Assembly (NCBI RefSeq): GCF_030247195.1
Contig: NC_080670.1
Coordinates: 33,838,497 to 33,902,496, forward strand
Source of the DNA: Topomyia yanbarensis
Lineage: Eukaryota; Arthropoda; Insecta; Diptera; Culicidae
Reading direction: 5' to 3'
DNA: 64,000 nt
Position numbers and translations under genes: made by a program. A model generated the notes under the pieces. The model was not told the origin of the DNA. It did no database searches and saw nothing but the letters and a program-made list of their open reading frames with translations. This document shows, piece after piece, positions 1 to 10,207 of this stretch; the stretch's first letter is position 1, and each line of letters begins with the position of its first letter.

Positions 1-670
1 CACTACTAGAAAAGCTTCTGGGTCTGAGCGTTAACTAATTTGTAAATGAGTGGTTAGAAGCGTGTATAGTGTTTGGTGCATCGATATTTTTAAGGAATTA
101 ATCATAGTGTTATGTCTGTTTGTCTGTGCTTATGCTACACGACTGTTAGGTCAACTACCATATAATGTCTCATGTCAGACGATGTTGTGCCAAAAGACTT
201 TATGCCGAACACGATAGTCTTGCTCAAAAGTTGGGACAATTCTTCAAGTGTAAACTGGGCAGACGTAGTCATTTTCATGAAGATTCAATGAACTGCTCAT
301 GTTTGAAAGAAGGAATCAATTCCTATGTTTAAGTAAATCGGGCAAGCGAATGGATAACTGGCTTACTTGCGAGGAGCTATCGCTTTCGGCAGCTTATCCT
401 CAGCAACTTAACACCACATCACTACAATTACTTCGATAATGCACAAAGTTTTGGTTTCACCATATAATCTTACTTACATAACAGTGTTTCATTCTTTTGA
501 ATCCTAGGAAGGGGCGCTACAGCTTCCTATGATTGTCGCCCAATGTCTTTCAAAACACAGCTGTAGTAGATTCTGCAATTTGTTGTACATGTTTCCTGGA
601 CAATAGTTCTTTCTGGGGAAAACACTTCGGTTTGATGGAAGCGGCAACGAGTACAGTCGTGATTCGTTGG
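1..670. other. Non-coding stretch, nothing recognised
   Basis: No open frame with recognisable protein similarity, no clear terminal repeats and no tandem array were seen. It may be intronic to the anosmin-like gene whose last exons begin at 2007. Confidence 0.4.
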
Positions 671-900
671 TTTGGCCACAGCCTATGTCCAACTAACGAA
701 TTTGATTCGTTAGTTGGACCGACTGACAGACGTCCAAAACTATCCAAAGGAGACGTTAGTAGTGTAAATGCTTCTGTTCACATCTCTGATTATTTTCAGT
801 TTGATTGTCAAAGTGATTTTGACATTAAGATGCTTTTTAGTTGGACAATGGTCCAACTAGCAGAGGTCCAACTAAAAAGCGGTCCAATTCAAAAGTGACT
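671..900. repeat. Dispersed repeat rich in GTCCAACTAACG, with a perfect hairpin
   Basis: Positions 687-701 and 705-719 form perfect 15-base inverted arms (GTCCAACTAACGAAT) around a 3-base loop. Variants of GGTCCAACTA recur at 840-895. A block at 35095-35440 shares the sequence context (TGCTTTTTAGTTGG followed by CCAACTAACG motifs), so this is a dispersed repeat family. The open frame across it is likely fortuitous. Confidence 0.6.
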
Positions 901-940
901 CACCAGCAAATCAGCAAAAAGATTAAATGAATAAAAAATG

Positions 941-1112
941 AAGCTTTTCTGGGGAATGACTTTCTGGGAAATGGTGCATTCTGGGGGATGGAATTCTGGG
1001 GAATGGTACATTCTGGGAAATGACTTTCTGGGGAATAGTATATTCTGGGGGATGGTATTCTGGGGGGTGGATTTCTGGGGAATGACTTTCTGGGGAATGA
1101 TTTTCGGGGAAA
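941..1112. repeat. Minisatellite, core TTCTGGGGAATG
   Basis: About eleven degenerate tandem copies of a 13-16 base G-rich unit with core TTCTGGGGAATG. The repeat generates open frames on both strands (Trp/Gly-rich on +, Pro/Phe/Ser-rich on -) that are low-complexity products of the repeat and not genes. Confidence 0.85.
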
Positions 1113-2006
1113 TAGTATACAATCGAATTTATATATTACGCCTTCAAGTAGGCAACAAACGGAACGGGTTGAATGACAGCGATAAATTTGCTCGAATTTG
1201 TTGCCTATTATTTGGAATGTGGTGTCTAGCAGATAATCGAATTGAAAATGCTTCAAAATACGAGATAGCATCCTGTGAAAAAATTGTGAAATTGAATCTT
1301 GAATTCAATTTAAATATTCTAGTTGCAGTTGATAATCGAAATAGTGAACTTACTCCTTTCGGTTTTTCTCCTATTTTCAGCGTACGTAACAAAAGCGCAA
1401 CTGGTGTAGATGATGCGCAACTTGATTCTCTAACATGTACACAAGTTTCGCATTAGTTGCCCACTCTGTAAATAGGGGAAAAAAGCAAAAGGCGCAAGTT
1501 CAATATTTCGATTTTCAACTGCAACCAGAATAATATCTGAAATATATTGACCGTCATGGAACAAGGATAGCTCAATTTGACCAAGTTAATTTTTTTTATA
1601 AAGGTTTCAACCTTAGGGTCATTTGACTCTTATCAAATTAATTGTTTTGAATCGGTGAATCTTAAAATGGTAGACAGTAGAGCATTCAGCAAGAATATCT
1701 TTTCGATCTCTTGTAAAAGTTTATAAGATAGTACAGATAAATTTGTAATATTAACGATCTATCAATTATTTAACTATTTCAACGCGTTCTTTACATAAAG
1801 TTTTTTTTTTAATTTATAAAAAGAAATTAGCGCTCCGCCTTAGCACATTGATGATCTGGTCATTTTATGCTCTACCATATTACTGTTCTATTCTCGCACA
1901 AAGCTTGCGTAAGTTTGTTAATTGCAAAATTGAGATTCGTTCGTTACGTTTCTTCACCAACATGCCATAAATCAATCATCATTTGGATCACTATATCTTG
2001 TTGCAG
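1113..2006. other. Probable intron upstream of the anosmin-like exons
   Basis: AT-rich with no similarity recognised. It ends in a pyrimidine-containing tract and TTGCAG at 2001-2006, the likely acceptor of the next exon. Further upstream exons of the same gene are not visible in the window. Confidence 0.4.
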
Positions 2007-2515
2007 CTATCATCGTCGAACAAAATCGGGTTTGGCCGCCCAGGGTCTTAGCTACAAGTTTGTATCGCGTAAAACGGGCCTTGCAGTGCGGCTGACCTGG
2101 CCGGAAAAGAACCTCGCTGGACGCTATCGGTTACACCTATGCCGGGGGACACGTGACTGTCTCACCAAACCGATGGGATCCAACTCGCACGATGTGATTG
2201 TGAAGGTAGTTATGAACTTTAAAAAATTGAATTTAATTTTGAACTGAACAATTAACTAAATTTCAGCAGAAAACCTCGTACGAGTTCTCCCGCCTAGAAT
2301 ACGACACCAAATACACGGTTGGCCTGAGCCACAACAACCGCAGGCGTGTCGCTGCGTTGTCCAACAAGAAGGATCGCGCTCGACGCCAACCAGGATCTCA
2401 TTCCGGAAGCGGTGCTGCCGTAGGAGGATACGATCACGTGAGAACCTTCGTCACACCCAAGTGTGATCATTTTCGCAAGACACACCCCGAACCGCGGTTC
2501 GAGTGTCCGACGTGA
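2007..2515 (+). CDS. Anosmin-like (KAL1-type) secreted protein, C-terminal two exons
   Basis: Two exons, 2007-2205 and 2267-2515, joined across a 61-base intron (AAG|GTAGTT ... TTTCAG|CAG, phase 0) and ending in TGA at 2513-2515. The first exon begins after TTGCAG at 2001-2006 and is in phase 1, so the gene starts outside the window. About 148 C-terminal residues are visible. They form one fibronectin type III-like domain: a strand with LTWPEKN and RYRLHLC, then YEFSRLEYDTKYTVGL, then TFVTPKCDHF and a terminal cysteine. The order of strand, Cys, the KYTV strand, F-V/T-TP-x-C and final Cys parallels the third FN3 domain of anosmin-1, an extracellular matrix and heparan-sulfate-associated protein involved in neurite guidance. 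Basic residues (RRR, KKDRARR) fit heparin binding. Another FN3 secreted protein is possible; the assignment is from memory of the family. Confidence 0.6.
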
Positions 2516-2745
2516 GCTGATGTAGTATTTTTTCCCGGGTGGATCGCTTCTACTGTGAAATTGCATTCCCGCCATAACTTGCCCACTTTATTCTGCTTAC
2601 AATGATTAAACGGGCTTTCTTATTGTGTTTGTTTGTTGTAAGTTTAATTAGCTTATTTTGTTATTTTTTACGCTGTGCGGCTGCCATTTTTTTGCAATAT
2701 AGAAAGAAATTTAGCTGATCAACCGACATACAAATGTGAATATAC

Positions 2746-2751
2746 AATAAA
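2746..2751 (+). promoter_or_regulatory. Probable poly(A) signal AATAAA of the anosmin-like gene
   Basis: Exact AATAAA 231 bases past the stop codon, between two convergent genes, so it would give a short 3' UTR that does not run into SMU1 coding sequence. Confidence 0.5.
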
Positions 2752-2931
2752 GATAGTGTGCATTTATGTAGCGATAAAAGATAGACGTTCAGAAATAGAC
2801 GAAAAGAAAACCATGGCTCGTTCTCACTCTCTAATAAAACAAAGATTTGTTCGCGACTGTACTGGTTTTCCATAAAATGTCATTCCTACAAGCAGTAATA
2901 GTAGTCTTAATCCTAGTGCAGCCTTCTCGAT

Positions 2932-4518
2932 CTAGGGTTTCCACATTTTTAGCAACCCATCTTCGCTGTACGTCGCCAGCAGATTCTGATGCGGATGGTG
3001 CGTCAATCCAATTACGTCTTTTTCATGGACATTCAACGTTCGCTCCAGCTTACCGGATGTCACGGAGAAACAGTACAGCACCAAATCCTCTCCGGCGCAG
3101 TAGATATACTCACCCCGAGGAGAAATGGTAGCACAGATGAATGAACCTCCCTCACGCTTACCCGATGAGAAAGACCGCACGATTTGACCCTGCATGTTCA
3201 TTATGACGACGGTGTTGGAACGATTGCAAACGACGAAATGCTCCGGATTTTTTGGCAGCATTAGTACGGAATTGACAGCCAGATCGCTTCCTAATGCTTT
3301 GAAGGTGGAGACACATTCCGTCGTTTTGAGAGACCAAATTTTGACCGAACCGTCGGATGACGCACTTAGTACATTGTGTCCATCTGGCGAAAATACAGCT
3401 TCGTTTACGAAAGAAGTGTGACCGCGAAACTCTTTCAACATTTTGCCCGATTTCAGTCCATAAAGGCGAATCAAGTGATCGAACGAAGCCGTTAGGATTT
3501 GGCTATTATCACGAGAAAACTGCAGACAGGTCACACCTTTGGTGTGAGCTTTCTCGAACCGCCGAAGACACTGACCGGTGATCAACTTCCAAACCTTTAT
3601 TTGACCATCTTGGGAACCGGTAGCGAGCATTTCTGAATCTCTCGAGAAAGACATTGCCAACACCGCTTGCTCCATCATCATGAAATTATCCTGTGCTTGA
3701 TACTTCAAATCCTTTCGAATTTTCCCGGTCGTAAAATTCCATACTTCTATAAAGCCATCGACGCTTCCGGTAATTAGGTACTGACCGTCCGGCGAAAATA
3801 AAGCGCATTCGACGTGACTTTTCTGACCGAATTTGATCTGACGTGCCAACTGGGTAGGATATACTTCATCCTCCTGATCTCTGATGGCAGCCTTACCGCG
3901 GAACAAATCGATTGTAGTTCCGGGTGGAAGCAAACCTTGATGTTGCTGCCATTTAAGCGCCTGTCCCAACAGGGCAAGCAACCTGGATGAAGGGACAACC
4001 GAAACTTCTCCGGCAAGCGCTGTAGCAATAGCAGCTCGTCGTTTCTCCTTGCTGCCACCTTCCGGATATGCTTCTCTTGGATCAAAATATGCTCGCTGCA
4101 ACATGTTCTCCAAATGGATGTATCTTTCAGCTTCCTGTTGTTTCAGCATCAGCATTGGGTCGGTTTGGCGTAACAGCGATCGGGCAGCTCCTAGCTCACG
4201 CAGCTCAATCAGTTCCAGCACTACTTGTTCGTACAGATCGATCAACTTTTTATCCGGCAGCTTGAGCGACTGGATCGCTTTCAAAACGGTATCCCAGTGC
4301 CCATTGTGTATATCGGATACGAAACCTTCCACGCTGTCTACCGTGTTTAGCGATACACCGGTTTCTTCCTGCAGTGTTTGTAGCGTTTTGTGAAGGTTCG
4401 ATTCTTTGAGATACTGCTGGATCAAACGGATCACACTAGGAAAGGATATGGGTATTAATTTTGCACCTAGCCAGCAACAATGCAAGACTTACTCAGCGGA
4501 TTCGATTTCAATGGACAT
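2932..4518 (-). CDS. Smu1: SMU1, LisH/CTLH/WD40 spliceosomal protein
   Basis: Two coding exons on the minus strand. Exon 1 is 4518-4493 (MSIEIESA plus two bases), donor GA|GTAAGT; exon 2 is 4435-2932, acceptor TTTCCTAG|T. Joining them restores the residues ESADVIRL, as in vertebrate SMU1, and gives 509 residues against 513 in human. Order: LisH motif (about 8-40), CTLH (about 42-95, including [20 protein letters not shown]), a linker with [17 protein letters not shown], then WD40 repeats from about 210 to the end ([19 protein letters not shown], ending LLKMWKP). SMU1 works with RED (IK) in spliceosome activation in the nucleus. A read-through start inside the intron (at 4485) is not the true start, because MSIEIE is the conserved N terminus. 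It is convergent with the anosmin-like gene. No defect was seen. Confidence 0.95.
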
Positions 4519-5046
4519 TTCGTTGGTGCTGCGAGGTTCGCCTTTAACGATACCGATGTGTAAAACAACTTTGGCAACTGGAACGTGAAAAACTAATAGA
4601 AAATTTCTATTTAATCGCTTTTTTAAGTTTTTCTGACAGATCCGAAGTGAGTCTTCCAAAATATAAACACCCGACCGACTACAGAAACAAAACGCCGAAG
4701 ATGATACGGCAGTGTTGCTTGTTAAATTAATTTTTGTTATCAAATTACAAGAGCTCTCCTAACTCATCGCAGCGCAGCCCAAGCGGAGAGTGGAGAAATG
4801 AAACTGTTTTTTTCGTGCACATAAGTATGAAAACTCTTTGAAATAACAAAACAGTTAGGCAGTTCGCAACGCTGATGTATTCTATATAGGCTGTTTTATT
4901 TTACATCATCGACTAAAACACTTGAAAGTGATATCGTTTGAACCGTCCTTTATTCTCTTTTCTTAAACACAAGTTGAAAACTCGATATCGATGCAACGGA
5001 ACGAAGTGCTAATAATGGACTCGCAGGGGAAGAAACATATTATGGT

Positions 5047-5145
5047 TTCTCGGCAAACTTATGATTACGGTGTATAAGCCAACTCAAAGTACACTTTGAA
5101 GGGAAACTCTGGACAAACCGCTACTCTCCAGTCACGACTGTTGTT
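5047..5145 (+). repeat. One-ended copy of the palindromic MITE at 27177-27409
   Basis: TCTCGGCAAACTTATGATTACGG and the following bases up to the GACAAACCGCTACT segment match, with scattered changes, the left arm of the full palindromic element at 27177. The right arm is missing here, so this is a deletion relic. Confidence 0.7.
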
Positions 5146-5382
5146 TGTAAACAAAAGAGAAAATTCAAGCAGTGATGCAAGATGTGAAGACATATCCTTA
5201 TTTTAAAGACATTTGAAGTGTTGTGAAAACACTTTTTACATTTTGAAAACAATTTTTTTCGGATATCTGACAGATTTCGGTCAGAAATCCAACTCAAAAT
5301 TAATAGCAGCTTCCGAATCCCGGTCGTTGAAAACAAATGAGTACATAAACCTGGTATACCTGAATTCGAGAGAAAATTGTGT

Positions 5383-5498
5383 CGTTTTTGCTTGAAGCTA
5401 AACTGAGTCAGTTTCTAACCCCAACTGCTGCCAAAATGTATGAACTGACAGCGGTTGGGGTTAGAACCTGACTCAGTTTCGGGTTCAAGCGAAAACGC
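5383..5498. repeat. Hairpin inverted repeat (MITE-like)
   Basis: Two arms of about 45-50 bases flank a short loop near 5435. The left arm contains CTGAGTCAGTTTCTAACCCC and the right arm its near-complement GGGGTTAGAACCTGACTCAG, with outer ends CGTTTTTGCTTGAA and TTCAAGCGAAAACG. No open frame. Confidence 0.75.
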
Positions 5499-5889
5499 CA
5501 TTAATAATGGAATCTGCGTATCGACCTCATCCCATCAGATTCTGACACTACCTTAGTGAGAGGACTACACTAACGCAGGATTGACACTAACTCCGAAGAC
5601 GATTACACGATTTGTGATCCCGAGCAAACACCTGTCCCGCAAAAGATGTTCTATTTAAGTTGATAAGAACCATTGAAGAATATCACCTTTCTACGAAGTT
5701 GTTTTATACCAGTTTTTAAAATAATCTACAGTATCTTTGTGTTCCAGAAAGATATTACTATCTTTAGTTATTTTACATTACATTAGGTTTTTCCTACAGA
5801 TAAAGCCAATCTACAAAAACTTTTTAGGTTATGGTTTTTCAATTTTCTTCCAATTTGATAGTATATATTTAAAACCTCCACCCAAAGCC

Positions 5890-6138
5890 TACACACTTAA
5901 AATCCATTACCTACCAGTAGGTGATTTTTATTTGCTGTCCTTATTTTACTGCCGGAAAACGAGGGAGAGGGAATGATTTTTTTACTCAAAATTAATGGGA
6001 TGAAGTTTAGTCGGCTTTGGGAAATATCTCATTATTTTTGGGTAAATTTGGACTCCCTCTCTTTCGTTTTTCGTTGGAGGAAGTGGGATGCACAGATTTA
6101 AAATTACCTACTGCTAGGTAATGCAAGTTTTCTGTGTA
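5890..6138. repeat. MITE with CATTACCTA...AGTAGGTAAT subterminal palindromes
   Basis: Terminal inverted repeats begin TACACA at both ends. Each end carries the internal palindrome ATTACCTANCAGTAGGT. About 250 bp and non-coding. Confidence 0.65.
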
Positions 6139-6423
6139 CAGCGTTCCCTATACATTATTTTCAGTGTATAATAACTTGCGGATCGTTGTCAATTCAGCGC
6201 TCTCTGGTATCGGATAGCGGTAGGTAGGTAATAACAAACGTGCGCCGTGTTAGCCCAATACGAGAGAAACCCGAAGATAGACAACTTCATTTTGCATTAT
6301 TGTTTGTGAACAGCATTATTTTTGCAGATCGATCGCGTTTTTCGAGCTCTTATATTTTCCTGGTTTTATCGGCAAAAAATTGATTTAATTCTGGATGGAA
6401 CTTTACTTGCGTGAGTACATATA

Positions 6424-7118
6424 ATGTCCAAAGAAATAACCGCCGGTGAGGATAATGGCCTGAAAGTAACATCCACCAGGAAAAACAAAAGTGCTTCCGG
6501 TGCAAAATCCGAACGGAACGGTGCCACGAACGACACGGGCACAGGTCGAAAGTTTAGCGACCGTCATCTCATTAAGAAGCGAGTTCTACCGAAATACTAC
6601 ACACGGGAGAACGACATTTACGTGACCTACAAGTCGGATTTCACGGTAGGTTTTTTTCTATGTTTAGGATATTCTTTTAAATTGTAACTTGTAATTTAAC
6701 GCAAATTTCTCAGTTACAGAAACTTTGTACCAAGTCAAGCAAAATTTTTAACGCATGATATTATTTTAGTTCCAGTTCAAAAAGTGTTTAGAGATATTGA
6801 ATTCTCACATTGGAGAAGCGTTCCTCCATTGCACGGGAAGAGCAATCAATCGGGGCATTAATCTAGCGTTGAAAATCAAAGAAGAGTATCCAGACGCGTT
6901 CGATTACGAAGTAAATACTTCTACCATTACTGTTACAGGTATTTGACAGCATTGATTAGATTTTTTGGCAAAATTTTAATATCTTTCTTCGCTCTACAGA
7001 CGACCTTCACCCATTGAAAGACGACGATGACTTCAGTGAGCAGCGTCGCATGAACTCCTGTCTGCACATTCGCCTGTATCGGACGGTCAAATTGAAAACG
7101 ATAAACTCTACCATCTAA
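6424..7118 (+). CDS. Pop7: RNase P / RNase MRP subunit p20 (POP7, Rpp20), Alba family
   Basis: Three exons: 6424-6645, 6770-6938 and 7000-7118, stop TAA. Junctions are ACG|GTAGGT...TTTTAG|TTC (phase 0) and ACAG|GTATTT...CTACAG|AC (phase 1), giving 169 residues. The basic, Ser/Thr-rich N terminus (about 1-60) is followed by an Alba-type domain: [11 protein letters not shown], then a helix, then [28 protein letters not shown] and CLHIRLYR. The order and spacing match human Rpp20 (NDIYV...GLAINRAINIAL...ANTSTVELVDEL...IHIRVFR). The protein pairs with Rpp25 and binds the P3 domain of RNase P and MRP RNA, acting in pre-tRNA 5' processing and pre-rRNA cleavage in the nucleus and nucleolus. The exon 2 acceptor at 6768-6769 was preferred over CAG at 6773-6775 because it keeps the helix length equal to the human protein. 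The TMEM203 start codon lies 180 bp downstream. Confidence 0.93.
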
Positions 7119-7297
7119 ACCATTCACAGTTATCTGTGAAACACATATAAAAAAAAAATTATATTTAACCTTATGTGTGCTGCGTCGCCACGCAGCCGTC
7201 TGTCACAATAGCTCACAGTCAGCAACTGGATTTAGTGGCCTTCCTCCCAAGCAGCCCGACCGCCACCATTGCAAAAATTGCCCCCTCACGCAGAAAG

Positions 7298-7753
7298 ATG
7301 TCCGACGAGGTCGAGATCAAAACCTACTTCAAGCTGGTAGACGTGGTCAAGTGGGTCGGCATCACGCAGTTCGAGGTACTGATCAATTTACTGGCTTTCC
7401 TAGTGTTCAGCATCATTCTGACGATCAAAGCGACCAGCGGATCGCTGGCCGGACCAATCAGTACCAGCGAATGGTTGATCATGTTCTCGCCCCTGTTTTG
7501 CGGTGATTTCTGCAATGCATACTTCTGTGTGATCGTCGGTATTAGGATGTATCTGGGTAACAAACATCGGCAGGCGATGCACCGGCTGTCCTGGAGTGTC
7601 CACTTTTTGCTACTGACAGCCGGTTTCAAGTATCTGGTGTGTATGAAACTCTCCGGCCAAAGCGGGCTGGAGTACAGTGAGGTGTTTTCGCCGATTTTCG
7701 TCCTGTTGCAATTGATTGCAGTGAAGGCGTGTCAGTTCAAGCAGCAGTCGTGA
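7298..7753 (+). CDS. TMEM203: TMEM203 homologue, four-pass membrane protein
   Basis: Single-exon frame of 151 residues starting at an ATG in AAAGATGTCC context. An in-frame ATG at 7175 would add 41 residues, but that extension resembles 5' UTR and is absent from the human protein (136 aa). The N-terminal TYFKLVDVVKWVGITQFEV matches the human LRELVQWLGFATFE segment. Hydrophobic segments lie at about 24-44, 59-82, 96-118 and 130-147, and the tail SPIFVLLQLIAVKACQF matches human SPLFILLQLLMIRACRV. In vertebrates TMEM203 is an ER protein linked to calcium handling and STING signalling; the role here is inferred. The gene follows POP7 so closely that they probably share regulatory DNA. A consensus AATAAA lies at 7816-7821. 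Confidence 0.9.
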   Translation: MSDEVEIKTYFKLVDVVKWVGITQFEVLINLLAFLVFSIILTIKATSGSLAGPISTSEWLIMFSPLFCGDFCNAYFCVIVGIRMYLGNKHRQAMHRLSWSVHFLLLTAGFKYLVCMKLSGQSGLEYSEVFSPIFVLLQLIAVKACQFKQQS

Positions 7754-7815
7754 TGCGGGAGTACGAATTTAATGTTGGGTCCTTCAAGTTGTGGTTTCGT
7801 AGTTTATTTGATAAA

Positions 7816-7821
7816 AATAAA
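7816..7821 (+). promoter_or_regulatory. Poly(A) signal AATAAA of the TMEM203 gene
   Basis: Exact AATAAA 63 bases past the stop codon and followed within 40 bases by GT-rich sequence. Confidence 0.65.
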
Positions 7822-8374
7822 TAACGGGGTTGCACGAACTGTGGACGTAGGACACCACCACACCATCTGCTGTTTTTTGTTTATTTTTTCTGATGGAACT
7901 GACGTTAAAATTACGTAGTCGAACCTTTTTTCACCTTGTACGTAAAATGGTAAATAAAAATTATTTTACATTGAATTAATATGTTCACATCTTTCATTGA
8001 AGCATCGCTTCATCCCTTTTGCTGGGTTAACTGTCAAAGATGCTAACCCATGTGACTCAAACCAATATTTTGATTATATTCCATTTGTTAATACATTTGG
8101 ATAATAATAAAAATTGTTGCTTTCATATAGCTCCACACGTCAACCCATAAATCATAAATTTCAGTTTTCTTTGTATTCATTTTACAGAATCCCCAACTAG
8201 GAAAAAGGCAATTTATTACCTGTGCGTCATTTAACACCAAAGATATGAAGTCGAGATATATGAAACTATCAAGCGACTTTTCAATCAAAGTTGCTTTGAA
8301 CTTTTTTTACAGATTGGCATTCGTTAAAAATGAGACTCCATCCGATTAGCTGAAAAAAAATATTTTTATCTATA
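7822..8374. other. Intergenic DNA, nothing recognised
   Basis: AT-rich, with no credible open frame and no terminal repeats found. Confidence 0.4.
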
Positions 8375-8460
8375 TACAGTGAAGACCCGACTATGTCAGC
8401 ACCCGATTCTATCAGTGTTTTGGTTCAATTTTGTCAGCCTATTTGATATGTTCGTAAAGT
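8375..8460. repeat. One-ended copy of the TACAGTGAAGACCCG transposon family
   Basis: TACAGTGAAGACCCGACTATGTCAGC matches the left terminus of the complete element at 17341-17715. No matching right end was found, so this is a truncated copy lying directly next to a LINE fragment. Confidence 0.65.
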
Positions 8461-8490
8461 TCCGATGCACAGTCCAGTAATTAATATTTG

Positions 8491-8935
8491 CTAACCGTCA
8501 GTAAACCCGTTGGATGGAAATCCAAGCTCATTGAGTTTCTTCAATAAGCTGTCGACAATCAGGTTCCATAACAAAGGAGACAGAACGCAACCTTGAGGAC
8601 AGCTACAAATACTCAAAGTCCTTATATTTGCCTGTCTCAGTGACGAGTAAAGAATGCAGTTACTAAGCATTGCGTTTATCCAATCCGAGATACATGCGGA
8701 TACCCCATGACCGTGCGCCGCTTGCAGAAAAGACTGGAAGCACAAATTGTCATAAGCACCCTAAATATCTAGGAATACACCCAAGCTAGATTGTTTGAGT
8801 GAGAAGGCCTCTTTAATGTTGTAAACAACATTGTGATACGCATGTTGCATTTTGTGCAGTGGATATTCAACTAAACTAACGTCCCTAATGAGATAATCGG
8901 TTATCCGTTTCAAAGGTTTTAGAAGAAAAAAACAA
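8491..8935 (-). pseudogene. Non-LTR retrotransposon reverse transcriptase fragment
   Basis: Read on the minus strand, the frame contains CPQGCVLSPLLWNLIVDSLL, the signature around RT motif B (PQG-x-LSPxLWN), followed by LNELGFPSNGFTDG where the catalytic Y/F-ADD box would be, here FTDG. Upstream, still on the minus strand, the sequence carries LGVFLDI, a stop, then GAYDN, matching the FLDIQGAFDN motif. The stop and changed catalytic box show a decayed 5'- and 3'-truncated copy. The clade cannot be fixed from this fragment. Confidence 0.8.
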
Positions 8936-9582
8936 GCTGATAGGCTGTCTAACGCGAAACTTTAACTAGCCATGAACCGCCTGTCTTTCATACCGCGAAC
9001 CAAGAAAATGATTTTGATTCAGGCATGCACCATACAATTTGCGAACAAAATCATTGTATACGCTGTGAATATGTAATATATCGTAATGAAAACCAAAGGC
9101 ACGGGGAAGAAAGTTGGTTTTCTTTAAATTCCAGTCTTATTTTTTTTTAAGCAAACCATTTTATTAATAATCTTTAAATTGCGATTAACAATTTTCATTC
9201 GGTACAAAAACACTTTTCTATCCCTTTGATAGTTGAATTTGATTCGCAAATGATACATTTAAAAAGAAATTCACGATTTTTCTAACGGAAATTATATTTT
9301 GCTTGTATTCTGACAGCTCCATTAACAATCAAGATAATTTTGATTGCAGCGCAGCCCTTTGTGTCGTTTTGTCATTAGACAACGAATAGGCCTTAAACGC
9401 TTGGTTTCTTCATAGCTTGAGTTATTTCTCGCCACGCGTTCGGGATGTACCTGATAGCAAGACCAGAAAGTATAATCTTTTGACATGTTTGAGAATATCA
9501 AATCCCTTTTTCAGCAGAACAGCAAAAGATTCCATCCTGCAGGCGATTTCTTTGGAGCAAAGCTGTCAACTGCCTACTTGAC
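8936..9582. other. Intergenic DNA, nothing recognised
   Basis: No coding signature or clear repeat structure seen. Confidence 0.35.
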
Positions 9583-9594
9583 CGATTCGGTGGT

Positions 9595-9761
9595 GGGGGC
9601 GGGTGTAGCGTAGTTGGTAAATCGATTGCCTTGTATGCAGCGCACCTAGGTTCGAGTCCCGACCCCGCACATAGGGTTAGAAATTTTTCATAGGAGAATT
9701 TTCTAAGCCGAAGAGGCGAATGACCTTAAGGTTAAAACCTCTATAATCGAAATAAAAAAAA
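9595..9761 (+). mobile_element. tRNA-derived SINE (Feilai-like) with 12-bp target duplication
   Basis: A pol III box A (TAGCGTAGTTGG, about 9607) and box B (GGTTCGAGTCC, about 9650) are both near consensus. The tRNA-like head ends around CCCCGCA and is followed by an AT-rich body and an A-rich 3' end (AATCGAAATAAAAAAAA). The 12-base direct repeat CGATTCGGTGGT flanks it exactly at 9583-9594 and 9762-9773. This is the structure of a retroposed SINE; the resemblance to Aedes Feilai is from memory. Confidence 0.9.
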
Positions 9762-9773
9762 CGATTCGGTGGT

Positions 9774-10207
9774 CAATTCGACGAGAGCATTTTAGTAAGA
9801 GCACGCAAGTAAAATATACACAAACACAAAAAGTTTATGCTTTAAATGGACACTAACACAGCTATCACTGCATCAACTTTGTACAAATCGGTTAGGAGTT
9901 TGCTGGGAAATGGGTGTGACATTAATTCAGGAGCTTGGCGAGTTCCCCGGAGGCATCAAGAACCGTCATAGTATGCCAATGTGCTCAAAAGCTACTTTGA
10001 TTGGCCATTAATGTATTACGCCATTCCGACACCGGTTTATGTGGAAATTTGCTGGGTGACCACTCTTTTCAACCCGTAACTCCGGAACCGGAAGTTCGAT
10101 CAAATAAAAATAAATAGCGTCTGTAATATTGAAAGGCTAGCTGACCCAAACACGAAAAGTGAAGCAAAATGCATGAGGAAAGGGAGACATTTGTGCAGGC
10201 TTACCGC
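9774..10207. other. Intergenic DNA with a fragment of a common dispersed repeat
   Basis: It contains AACTCCGGAACCGGAAG near 10078, a phrase typical of dispersed repeats in mosquito genomes. No gene is seen. Confidence 0.35.

Larger units (their letters stand above)
4519..6423. other. Intergenic spacer between divergent Smu1 and POP7, with three inverted-repeat elements
   Basis: The 1.9 kb between the two start codons must hold both promoters and 5' UTRs. No host gene is seen. It contains a half MITE (5047-5145), a hairpin (5383-5498) and a MITE (5890-6138), annotated separately. Confidence 0.6.

Noticed and set aside
938..1456. 172-residue open frame
   Set aside because: The first part is minisatellite translation and the rest lacks motifs or splice signals.
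4436..4485. Upstream ATG giving a 517-residue SMU1
   Set aside because: It reads through the intron; the conserved MSIEIE start with a proper donor/acceptor pair is upstream.
9595..9670. tRNA gene candidate with good box A and box B
   Set aside because: The head continues into an A-tailed body and is flanked by a target duplication, so it is a SINE.
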